Assembly: GCA_903934275.1 (NCBI GenBank)
Contig: CAIZNF010000567.1
Coordinates: forward strand, 1 to 18,579
DNA length: 18,579 nucleotides
Direction of reading: 5' to 3'
Source: an uncultured Nitrosomonadales bacterium
Lineage (GTDB): Bacteria; Pseudomonadota; Gammaproteobacteria; Burkholderiales; Gallionellaceae
Shown here: piece by piece, positions 7,262-13,847 of the stretch
Numbering within the stretch: position 1 is the stretch's first letter
Layout of the letters: every line of letters begins with the position of its first letter
Notes under the pieces: generated by a model
What the model was told of the DNA's origin: nothing
Databases searched by the model: none
Seen by the model: the letters and a program-made list of their open reading frames with translations, nothing else
Made by a program: the position numbers and the translations under genes

Positions 7262-8674
7262 TTAGCCTTCTCTTCCGATTCCGTGATATTCAATGCCTTG
7301 TGCGGCAACGCTGGACGGCTCGAATAAATTTCTCCCATCAAAAATTATGGGCTGTTTCAAGCGTGCTTTGATGACGTTGAAGTCGGGGCTCTTGAAGGCT
7401 TTCCACTCGGTGACAATGACCAGCGCATCGGCTTCGTGCAGCGCATCCTGCGGGTTGTCGGTGTAGCCTAGGTCGGCGCGTGCGGCTCCCGCCTTTTGGT
7501 GGCTTTGCAGAGGATAGATATGCCGGGTTCCTTCCATTGCCGCCGGGTCATACGCGGTGACAGTCGCGCCTCGCGCCCATAACCCTTCCATCACCACGCG
7601 GCTGGTCGCCTCGCGCATGTCGTCGGTGCCCGGCTTGAAAGCCAGCCCCCATAGTGCGAAGTGCTTGCCCTTCAAGTTTTCGCCGAAGCGTTTGGTGATT
7701 TTTTGCAGCAGCACGGATTTTTGGGAGTCGTTGACTCGCTCTACAGCTTCCAGTACTTTCAGCGGCAGGCCATATTCCGCACCGGTGCGTTGCAGTGCGC
7801 GGATGTCCTTGGGGAAACACGAGCCGCCGTAGCCGCAGCCAGCATACAGAAAGTGGTAGCCGATGCGCTGGTCTGAGCCGATTCCTTTGCGCACATGTTC
7901 TATGTCCGCGCCGACCTTCTCGGCCAGGTTGGCCAGTTCGTTCATGAACGAGATGCGCGTGGCGAGCATCGCGTTGGCGGCATACTTGGTCAGTTCGGCG
8001 GAGCGGATGTCCATCACCATCAAGCGGTCATGGTTGCGCTGGAACGGTGCATACATCTCGCGCATGATTTTGATCGCATCTTCGTCCTCGGCACCGATGA
8101 CGATGCGGTCAGGGCGGTTGAAGTCGTCAATGGCTGCACCTTCCTTGAGGAATTCCGGGTTTGAGACTACGCTGAAATTTAATCCGCGCTCTCCCAAGCC
8201 CTCACCCCCAGCCCCTCTCCCGCCTACGGTAGAGGGGAGAGAGGTAATGCCACGCTTGTTCAATTCTTCCTGCACCGCCTGCTTAACCTTGTCGGCGGTG
8301 CCGACCGGCACGGTTGATTTATCGACGATCACCTTGTATTCGGCCATGGCGCGACCAATGGCGCGGGCGGCTGCGATGACATATTGCAGATCCGCCGAGC
8401 CATCCTCTCCGGAAGGTGTGCCCACTGCGATCATTTGCACGAGTCCGTGCGCCACGCTTTCATTGATGTCGGTGGTGAAGCGCAGGCGGCCTGCGGCGAC
8501 ATTGCTTTTGATGACGGATTCCAGGCCGGGCTCGTAGATCGGCACGCCGCCGTTGTTGAGGATGTCGATCTTGCGTGGATCGATATCCAGGCAGACGACA
8601 TCGTTGCCCAGTTCGGCGAGACATGCACCGGATACTAATCCGACATAGCCGGAACCGATTACTGTGATTTTCAT
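7262..8674 (-). CDS. ugd: UDP-glucose 6-dehydrogenase with an in-frame repeat insertion
   Basis: Ugd oxidises UDP-glucose to UDP-glucuronate with two NAD+, feeding capsule, exopolysaccharide or LPS sugar synthesis. The N-terminal Rossmann motif is [15 protein letters not shown] (7-21). The Cys nucleophile is C286 in [11 protein letters not shown], and the catalytic-domain motif [24 protein letters not shown] is at 171-194. The C-terminal UDP-binding block [16 protein letters not shown] is at 343-358. Length is 470 aa, against about 435-450 for the family. The excess sits at about residues 143-165 ([22 protein letters not shown]), exactly where a palindromic repeat lies in the DNA. The segment is in frame and replaces a short linker before the strand leading to SNPEF, so the enzyme may still work. 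An AAGG precedes the ATG by a few bases. The mRNA leader would contain another repeat hairpin (8696-8731). Confidence 0.94.
   Translation of the reverse strand: MKITVIGSGYVGLVSGACLAELGNDVVCLDIDPRKIDILNNGGVPIYEPGLESVIKSNVAAGRLRFTTDINESVAHGLVQMIAVGTPSGEDGSADLQYVIAAARAIGRAMAEYKVIVDKSTVPVGTADKVKQAVQEELNKRGITSLPSTVGGRGAGGEGLGERGLNFSVVSNPEFLKEGAAIDDFNRPDRIVIGAEDEDAIKIMREMYAPFQRNHDRLMVMDIRSAELTKYAANAMLATRISFMNELANLAEKVGADIEHVRKGIGSDQRIGYHFLYAGCGYGGSCFPKDIRALQRTGAEYGLPLKVLEAVERVNDSQKSVLLQKITKRFGENLKGKHFALWGLAFKPGTDDMREATSRVVMEGLWARGATVTAYDPAAMEGTRHIYPLQSHQKAGAARADLGYTDNPQDALHEADALVIVTEWKAFKSPDFNVIKARLKQPIIFDGRNLFEPSSVAAQGIEYHGIGREG
8185..8250. repeat. GC-rich palindromic repeat inserted in frame in ugd
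   Basis: The plus strand reads CTCTCCCAAGCCCTCACC, then CCCAGCCCCTCTCCCGCC, then a TACGGT loop, then AGAGGGGAGAGAGG. The core stem is CCCCTCT (8212-8218) with AGAGGGG (8231-8237). The pattern of CCCTCACCC, CCAGCCC, CTCTCCC and a palindrome closing with GGGGAGAG is a recurrent dispersed-repeat type in many proteobacterial genomes. It encodes the Gly/Arg/Glu-rich segment of Ugd that homologues lack. Confidence 0.8.
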
Positions 8675-8695
8675 AAAATGCCTTTTTTGTTTGTC

Positions 8696-8731
8696 TTCTC
8701 TCCCGTAAGCGGGAGGGGGTCAAGGTGAGGG
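8696..8731. repeat. Palindromic repeat of the same family, upstream of ugd
   Basis: A CTCCCG-TAAG-CGGGAG hairpin (8700-8715) is followed by GGGGTCAAGGTGAGGG. This is the complementary orientation of the CCCTCACC/CTCTCCCG pattern found inside ugd. It lies 22 bases upstream of the ugd start on the minus strand, so if ugd is transcribed from further out the hairpin would be in its 5' leader. Confidence 0.75.
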
Positions 8732-8766
8732 AAATGCGAATCGTTTATCCAAATAATACATTAGGT

Positions 8767-8793
8767 CGTCATTCCGGCGAAGGCCGGAATCCA
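8767..8793. repeat. Short palindromic repeat (ATTCCGGC/GCCGGAAT)
   Basis: GTC precedes a perfect 8-bp stem, ATTCCGGC (8771-8778) and GCCGGAAT (8783-8790), with loop GAAG, followed by CCAG. The layout GTCATTCC..GGAATCCAG is a common dispersed palindrome in proteobacterial intergenic regions. It is unrelated in sequence to the CTCCC family 40 bases away. Confidence 0.75.
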
Positions 8794-9182
8794 GCAATCA
8801 AAAAATACTCCTAGAAGCGAACAAACCATGATGTTGTATCACCTACATGGGAAATTTTTAATCATCTGAGGCTCTTGCAAAACTCCCCATCCGAGTTGAA
8901 TTAACCGCCAAATTGGGAGCGAAAAGACGTATGGAAGGGCGATCATTGCTGGCAAGATGGATGTTCTAAAAACCTCATCGATACCCGATATAGATGTTAC
9001 GCAACGCAGTGGAATAATGCAACGCTGGTTTGTGATTCAAGTGAACCTCTATAAGAGACGCTCTGATGTTTTGCAACGGCAGCAGCGTCCCGTTTTTTTA
9101 AAGTTGCAGGACGATTTTTAAAATTATCTAGGATTTCCTTCCACACAAAAAACACTCACATCAACTTTAAATTGATAATATA
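8794..9182. other. Gene-free stretch with a MITE-like segment
   Basis: No coding frame is convincing between ugd and the HTH-receiver gene. GAGGCTCTTGCAAAAC (8868-8883) and GTTTTGCAACGGCAGC (9068-9083) are imperfect inverted repeats, 12 of 16 positions, 216 bp apart outer to outer. The left end has the look of transposon ends ending in TTGCAAAA. No transposase is seen between them. It could be a decayed MITE or insertion-sequence relic, or chance. From about 9100 the DNA turns strongly A/T-rich, as expected for a promoter region. Confidence 0.3.
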
Positions 9183-9211
9183 TTGCAAAATATGGTAATT
9201 AATGATACTAT
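9183..9211 (+). promoter_or_regulatory. Candidate sigma-70 promoter of the signalling locus
   Basis: TTGCAA (9183-9188) and TACTAT (9206-9211) are 17 bases apart, in A/T-rich DNA 67 bases before the first gene. A consensus TTGACA (9212-9217) lies immediately after but has no good -10 partner at 17 bases. This would be the main promoter of the co-directional gene run that begins at 9278. Confidence 0.45.
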
Positions 9212-9277
9212 TTGACAAGTAAATTTAGATTTGAGTGATTTCACCAGTGACTAAACAAATATTTATAGTAATCCACA

Positions 9278-9940
9278 ATGAATAATAACAACCCGACCCA
9301 GAAGACATTTTGCACGACGAGAGAGACAGCAATAATTCTTGGCGTGTCATTGCGCACTGCGCAGCTTTGGACCGAAAGTGGCTTACTTGAGGCTTGGAAA
9401 ACCAAGGGTGGGCATCGGCGCATCGCGCGCAAATCAATTGAGCTGCTACTCGCCAATCCCACTGTGCGCGAATTACCTGCCGAATCAAACCTGACACGCC
9501 GAATCACTGACGCGGGCAACGAAACATCCGCGCCCGAAGCACTGAATATTCTGGTAGCCGAAGATGACCAGACTCTGTGCCTGCTTTATGAATACAAGCT
9601 TCGTGGTTGGCCGATGCAGCCCAACGTCTGTATCGTCAACGATGGATACGAGGCGCTCATCCGTATGGGCCATGTTAAACCGGACATCCTGATTGCAGAC
9701 TTGCAGATGCCGGGAATGGACGGATTCAAAATGCTCAACACTATCCGTAGTGTGCCCGAACTGTCAGGAATGAAAATTATCGTTGTGAGTGGCCTTGATC
9801 CGGAAGAAATAGCCAGTCGCGGCGGCGTTCCTGAAGACATACCTGTTCTATCCAAACCCATACCGTTCGACCAGTTGCAGGCAATTGCCGAAGTCGTGGC
9901 GGCCCAACGCCAGAATCTCAAAACAAAGGAGCCAACATGA
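9278..9940 (+). CDS. Response regulator with N-terminal HTH and C-terminal receiver
   Basis: This 220-aa protein begins with an excisionase/MerR-type winged helix-turn-helix (about 11-58). It shows TTRETAIILGVSLRTAQLW followed by the basic wing TKGGHRRIARKSI. A linker of about 30 residues leads to a CheY-like receiver (about 89-208). Acidic pocket E95/D96/D97, phosphoacceptor D141 (IADLQMPGMDG), S171 in the Thr/Ser switch position and K193 (LSKPIP) are all present. The order is reversed compared with usual response regulators, where the receiver comes first. It is probably the DNA-binding output of the locus; the targets are unknown and autoregulation is possible. No clear Shine-Dalgarno precedes ATG 9278. 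It overlaps the next gene by 4 bp (ATGA). Confidence 0.88.
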   Translation: MNNNNPTQKTFCTTRETAIILGVSLRTAQLWTESGLLEAWKTKGGHRRIARKSIELLLANPTVRELPAESNLTRRITDAGNETSAPEALNILVAEDDQTLCLLYEYKLRGWPMQPNVCIVNDGYEALIRMGHVKPDILIADLQMPGMDGFKMLNTIRSVPELSGMKIIVVSGLDPEEIASRGGVPEDIPVLSKPIPFDQLQAIAEVVAAQRQNLKTKEPT

Positions 9941-10302
9941 AAAAAATATTAATCGTTGATGATCATTCCGACATGCGTCGCTTGATTCGCATCACGTTGG
10001 GCAAGGCATTTGAAGTGATTGAAGCGGAAGATGGAGACAGTGGACTCGCAATCATCCGTCAGAGGAAACCTGATCTTGTCGTGCTGGATGTGATGATGCC
10101 CGGCGGGCTGAATGGACTGGAAGTGCTGGATGCCATCAAGAGCAACCCTGATCTCAAGCATATACACGTCATCATGGTCACGGCTCGCGGCCAGGTAGCA
10201 GACTATGAAGATGGAATGCTGCGCGGCGCGGATGCTTACTTTATCAAGCCTTTCAGCCCGCTGCAGGTCACTGCCTTAATCAATAAAATACTAACCCAGT
10301 GA
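9937..10302 (+). CDS. Stand-alone CheY-like receiver protein
   Basis: The 121-aa protein is a single receiver domain and nothing else. Acidic pocket D8/D9 (LIVDDH), phosphoacceptor D51 (VLDVMMPGG), T82 (MVTARG) and K104 (FIKPFSP) are intact, so it should be phosphorylatable. Single-domain receivers act as shuttles in phosphorelays or bind targets by protein contact. It overlaps the HTH-receiver gene by ATGA and has a strong AAAGGAG five bases before its start. The two are therefore translationally coupled, and the small receiver can also be made at its own rate. Confidence 0.93.
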   Translation: MKKILIVDDHSDMRRLIRITLGKAFEVIEAEDGDSGLAIIRQRKPDLVVLDVMMPGGLNGLEVLDAIKSNPDLKHIHVIMVTARGQVADYEDGMLRGADAYFIKPFSPLQVTALINKILTQ

Positions 10303-10309
10303 GAACACC

Positions 10310-10927
10310 ATGATCCATGAAACCGATGCACTTGATAAAACACTGCCGGCTGGCGGCCAATCATTTCGCCCGTCCAATAGTTTGTTTCTTGAAGGAATTC
10401 TTGGCGACAATGCTATTAATTTTACTATGCAGGCTCTCCGCTACGCCGAAGATCTGCAGAAAATGATCGAACGTTACGAAAATGTAAAAAATCACTATGA
10501 GGAGATGCTTGAATCATGCACTGTGCTCGCGGAAGGCTTGGATGAAATGAATGAACTGGTGCGCAGTTTGCGCGACATGTACATCATCACCGACATAGTG
10601 GGCACGATAATTGAGTTCAATCCGGCAAGCGAGGTGTTGATTCCCCCGCACCTGATGATGCACACCAAGCTGCAGGACTTGGTGCTGCCTTCGGACCGTG
10701 AAAAATTTATTGCGCTGCAATCGAAAGCCATTGAGAACAGCGTTTCACCGGTGCAGGCGAGTGAAATGAGCTTATACCGTAAAAACTGCGATGCACCACC
10801 GCTGTTTGTTTCGGCTCAGGTACTGGTGGTGCGCAAGGAAGGCAAGGTACGTTTCCTGAAATGGGTGATGCGCGACATAACTCCTCAGCGTGAAAATAAA
10901 ATTGAATGTTCCGTCACCCTGACTTAA
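10310..10927 (+). CDS. Coiled-coil/PAS sensory protein without an output domain
   Basis: This 205-aa protein has an N-terminal module (1-78) with the pattern DALDxTLPAGGQ, then RYAEDLQKMIER (44-55), a heptad-like helix and HYEEMLESC. It is followed by a PAS-like domain (about 85-192; IITDIVGTIIEFNPASEVL is the PAS core, and FLKWVMRDITPQRE the final strand and exit helix). There is no kinase, GGDEF or other output domain, so it may act by dimerising with PAS/coiled-coil partners. The same N-terminal module opens the diguanylate cyclase at 16022, so the two could hetero-associate or compete. It starts 7 bp after the receiver gene. An AAGGAG at its end serves the next reading frame. The function is not established. 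Confidence 0.8.
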   Translation: MIHETDALDKTLPAGGQSFRPSNSLFLEGILGDNAINFTMQALRYAEDLQKMIERYENVKNHYEEMLESCTVLAEGLDEMNELVRSLRDMYIITDIVGTIIEFNPASEVLIPPHLMMHTKLQDLVLPSDREKFIALQSKAIENSVSPVQASEMSLYRKNCDAPPLFVSAQVLVVRKEGKVRFLKWVMRDITPQRENKIECSVTLT

Positions 10928-10936
10928 GGAGTGCTC

Positions 10937-11074
10937 ATGAGTACAAACACGGCAAGAAATACAATCTTGAACCCAAATAGAATGCCAGCCAAAAAACCGT
11001 TCGCCCCGAGCATGTCGAAGGGTATCTTATGGTTAAGCAAGGTTGTCATGAACAATTTTTTAGCTCAGGCTTGA
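10937..11074 (+). CDS. Possible 45-aa peptide, or truncated gene start
   Basis: An ATG at 10937 follows TAAGGAG with a five-base gap, the best ribosome-binding site near here. It opens a 45-codon frame (MSTNTARNTILNPNRMP to FLAQA) ending at TGA 11072-11074. Codons 20-29 are encoded by a palindromic repeat (10997-11022), so the reading frame may be the leftover 5' end of a gene disrupted by it. It overlaps the start of the PhnD-like gene in another frame and may couple its translation. I recognise no family. Confidence 0.3.
   Translation: MSTNTARNTILNPNRMPAKKPFAPSMSKGILWLSKVVMNNFLAQA
10997..11022. repeat. Short palindromic repeat near the PhnD-like gene start
   Basis: CCGTTCGCCCCGAGC followed by ATGTCGAAGGG has near-palindromic ends (CCGTTCG against CGAAGGG, 6 of 7) around a GAGC core. 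It matches from memory the GTTCGCCCTGAGC..GTCGAAGGG type of repeat scattered in many proteobacterial genomes. It supplies the GAAGGG that precedes ATG 11029. Confidence 0.55.
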
Positions 11075-11967
11075 TCTTGTCTAATGAGTTATTCGGGTTG
11101 AAGCAACTTGCGCACAGCGTCCGGCGCGCAAATCTACGGGCAAGCCGCCTCCTGTTTTTGCTGCTGGCCTGCATGATAGGAGTCACGTTTCAGGCGCGGG
11201 CGGAAGAGCCTTCGCTGACAATCGGCATTGTGCCGCAACAATCGGCCAGCCGGTTGGCCGAGGAATGGGGGCCGCTGCTGGCCGAAATCACGCGGCGCTC
11301 CGGTGTTCAGCTGGTCTTGCGCACGGCTCCCAGCATTCCTGTTTTCGAACAGCGCCTGGCCAAGGGCGAATTCGATCTGGCCTACATGAACCCCTATCAT
11401 TATGTCGTCTTCCACAAAGCGGCCGATTATCTCGCCTTTGCCAAGGAGCAGGATCGCAGGATCAAAGGCATTCTGGTCGTGAAAAAAGATAGCCACTACC
11501 AGAAACCGGCAGACCTGGCAGGAAAGACCGTGGTATTCCCGGCTCCCGCAGCATTCGCCGCCAGCATCCTGCCACAGGCCGAGTTTGGCCGTTTGAACAT
11601 CCCCATCAACACCAAATTCGTTACCTCCCACGACTCCGTGTATCGGGCGGTATCCTCGGGTCTGCAAGAGGCGGGCGGGGGGATCCAGCGCACCCTTGAG
11701 GCGGCACCGGCAGAGATCCGCGATTCCCTGCGGATACTTTCTGAAACACCCGCCTACACCCCGCATGCGTTCGCCGCACATCCGCGCGTGCCGCACGAGA
11801 CACTGGCAAAGGTGATGGCTGCCATGCAATCGCTCAATGGTGACGATGCTGGACGACTCCTGCTTGCGCCACTGGCCTTCAAAGGTATCACTGCGGCACA
11901 GGACAAGGAATGGAACGACATCCGCGCCCTGGATATTAACCTCCTGGAACGTTACAGCCGCCAGTAA
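11029..11967 (+). CDS. PhnD-like periplasmic substrate-binding protein
   Basis: This protein belongs to the PhnD/SsuA/transferrin-type solute-binding fold. LTIGIVPQQSASRLAEEWGPLLAEI (63-87) is the typical opening of phosphate/phosphonate-binding homologues, and FDLAYMNPYHYVVFHK (115-130) is the ligand-site loop. DLAGKTVVFPAPAAFAASILP (162-182) and the HDSVYRAV helix (201-208) follow. A signal peptide is clear (basic RRANLRASR, hydrophobic LLFLLLACMIGVTF, ARA cleavage near residue 58). Counted from ATG 11029 its n-region is unusually long, so TTG 11098 (giving about 289 aa) is a plausible real start. No ABC permease or ATPase genes are adjacent; a membrane kinase follows after 7 bp. It is therefore more likely a periplasmic ligand sensor for that kinase than a transporter part. 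The ligand is unknown; an oxyanion is a guess from the family. Confidence 0.87.
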   Translation: MVKQGCHEQFFSSGLILSNELFGLKQLAHSVRRANLRASRLLFLLLACMIGVTFQARAEEPSLTIGIVPQQSASRLAEEWGPLLAEITRRSGVQLVLRTAPSIPVFEQRLAKGEFDLAYMNPYHYVVFHKAADYLAFAKEQDRRIKGILVVKKDSHYQKPADLAGKTVVFPAPAAFAASILPQAEFGRLNIPINTKFVTSHDSVYRAVSSGLQEAGGGIQRTLEAAPAEIRDSLRILSETPAYTPHAFAAHPRVPHETLAKVMAAMQSLNGDDAGRLLLAPLAFKGITAAQDKEWNDIRALDINLLERYSRQ

Positions 11968-11974
11968 CCAATCC

Positions 11975-13834
11975 ATGCGCTTTCGCACAAAAACCATTCT
12001 GGGTATTGCCGTGATCGAAATCACGTTGCTGGCCATTCTGGTCGGCAGCACCCTGTCGATTCTGCGAAAGTCCAACGAGGCCGAACTGATACGCAGGGTG
12101 CAACTGGCCGGCCAGTTGCTTGCCGTCGCCGCCAAGGATGCCGTGATCTCGCAGGACCTGGCCACACTGGACAGTCTCGTTGACGAGGCCATGATTTCCG
12201 ATCAGATCAACTTTGTGCGTATCCTTGACGCAAGAGGTGCCGTGCTGACTGAGCGGGGAGCTGCACCGCTACTCGCGCGGCCTTTTCACCAGGAAGCCAC
12301 CATCGTTCAAGTGCTCGACAACATCTTTGATTGGTCATCACCTGTCGTGGCGGGCAACATTCGTTATGGCGAAGTGCAGCTCGGGGTATCCACCCACCCC
12401 CTGGCCGATTTAATGGCCTCCACCCAAAGATGGGCAGCGGGTATTGCCGGCATAGAAATGCTCCTCGTCGCCATGTTTTCCTGGTTGCTCGGGAGCTATC
12501 TGGTGCGCCAGATGAGGGCGTTGCGCGAAGCCAGCTATACCTTTGCCGGAGGTGCCTTTGATCATCGTGTACCGGTGAAAGGCAACGATGAACTGGCACA
12601 AGTGGCGGTTGCCTTTAATCTCATGGCGCAGCAACTGGGTACCAGAGAAAATTTACTTCACGAAGAGAGCATCAAATACTACGAAGCACAGAAGGAAGCA
12701 GAATTTGCAAAGTTTCAGGCAGAAGACCGCACCGAGCAGCTGAATGCAATTTTCGAACTGAGCCCCGATGGCTTCGTAACCTTCGATGCAGCAGGCCGTG
12801 TCAAGTACATGAACCCGGCCTTCACGCGCATTTCCGGCCTGCCGACAGCCGAGATCATAGGTCTGGATGAAGCCGATTTTTCCGCGCGTCTTGCGCGTGA
12901 ATGCATTGGGACGGCACGCTTCCAAGGCATTGCAGCATTGCGTGAGATAAAAAAACTGGGCGCAGGCGAATCAAGCTATCACCCCCAGCAGATTGAATTG
13001 ACAGGTGTCGGCAATTGCGTACTCGAAGTCGTTTTGCGCGAATCTCAAGCGAGCACCGTCTCGCAAATTCTCTACTTCCGCGACATCACCCATGAAACCG
13101 AAATAGATCGCATGAAGAGCGAATTTCTCGCCACCGCCGCGCACGAACTGCGCACCCCGATGTCAAGCATCTACGGGTTTGCCGAACTTCTTGTGGAGCG
13201 GGAATTCAGCGCAGCCGAACAGCGCGAGTATCTCGGCATCATCTTCAGGCAATCCCAGTTGATGGCCAACATTATCAACGAACTGCTCGACCTCGCCCGC
13301 ATCGAGGCACGCCGCGGCCAAGACTTCGTCATCACCCGCATTGATCCCCGCATCCTGATGCAGGAGATCGTGACCGGCTTCAAGACATCGGAGGGGCGGT
13401 TGCCACCCGAATTGCAAGCTGGCGAGATTCCGCTCCAGGTAGATGCCGACCGCTCGAAGCTGATCCAGGCAATCACCAACGTACTCTCCAACGCCTATAA
13501 ATACTCCCCCGGTGGCGGTGCGGTGGCCGTCGAATTCATCGCACCGACCATCGAAGCGCAATCGCTGTCAAACGAGCGGACCTCGCGGGTCGGCATCCGC
13601 ATCACCGATCAGGGCATTGGCATGACGCCGGAACAACTGGCCTGCGTCTGCGAACGTTTTTACCGCGCCGATGCCTCCGGCAAGATTCCCGGCACCGGTC
13701 TGGGCATGAGCATCGTCAAAGAGATCGTCGAATTGCACGGCGGCGAATTGAATATCACCAGCACGATTGGCGCCGGCACGACCGTCACAATCTGGCTGCC
13801 CGGCAGCACACAACCACCGGCTGAACCAACATGA
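11975..13834 (+). CDS. Membrane sensor histidine kinase (HAMP-PAS-HisKA-HATPase)
   Basis: I start at ATG 11975, 7 bp after the PhnD-like stop, because it opens directly into the first membrane helix (residues 7-29); 619 aa. A periplasmic sensor segment (about 30-150) is followed by a second helix (153-177), HAMP (about 178-228), a coiled coil, PAS (about 253-373), and HisKA with H390 in FLATAAHELRTPM. The HATPase follows: N-box with N506 (NVLSNAYKYS), G1 DQGIGM 545-550, F-box ERFYRAD 560-566, G2 GTGLGM 573-578. It should autophosphorylate and pass phosphate to the unlinked receivers of the locus, as it has none of its own. The periplasmic part probably reads the PhnD-like protein; that is inferred from gene order. 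Its last 753 bp are almost the same as in the next kinase. Confidence 0.93.
   Translation: MRFRTKTILGIAVIEITLLAILVGSTLSILRKSNEAELIRRVQLAGQLLAVAAKDAVISQDLATLDSLVDEAMISDQINFVRILDARGAVLTERGAAPLLARPFHQEATIVQVLDNIFDWSSPVVAGNIRYGEVQLGVSTHPLADLMASTQRWAAGIAGIEMLLVAMFSWLLGSYLVRQMRALREASYTFAGGAFDHRVPVKGNDELAQVAVAFNLMAQQLGTRENLLHEESIKYYEAQKEAEFAKFQAEDRTEQLNAIFELSPDGFVTFDAAGRVKYMNPAFTRISGLPTAEIIGLDEADFSARLARECIGTARFQGIAALREIKKLGAGESSYHPQQIELTGVGNCVLEVVLRESQASTVSQILYFRDITHETEIDRMKSEFLATAAHELRTPMSSIYGFAELLVEREFSAAEQREYLGIIFRQSQLMANIINELLDLARIEARRGQDFVITRIDPRILMQEIVTGFKTSEGRLPPELQAGEIPLQVDADRSKLIQAITNVLSNAYKYSPGGGAVAVEFIAPTIEAQSLSNERTSRVGIRITDQGIGMTPEQLACVCERFYRADASGKIPGTGLGMSIVKEIVELHGGELNITSTIGAGTTVTIWLPGSTQPPAEPT
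13082..13834 (+). repeat. Duplicated kinase module, copy 1 (pairs with 15273-16025)
   Basis: The segment from GACATCACCCATGAAACC to the stop codon recurs at a constant offset of 2191 bases over 753 bp without indels. It covers the HisKA and HATPase domains. The first roughly 80 bases are essentially identical, and so are long stretches of the ATPase part. Most differences lie between the two domains. Confidence 0.93.
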
Positions 13835-13847
13835 TCGGAAAAATATT

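Noticed and set aside
11837..11974. Upstream ATG extending the first kinase by 46 residues
   Set aside because: It would overlap the PhnD-like coding sequence by 131 bases and place a hydrophilic stretch before the first membrane helix; ATG 11975 fits the 7-bp gap.
11134..12192. 352-codon open frame on the minus strand
   Set aside because: It lies fully opposite the PhnD-like and first kinase genes, both with clear domains; its translation is Arg/Ser/Gly rich with no motif. It is a shadow of GC-rich coding DNA.
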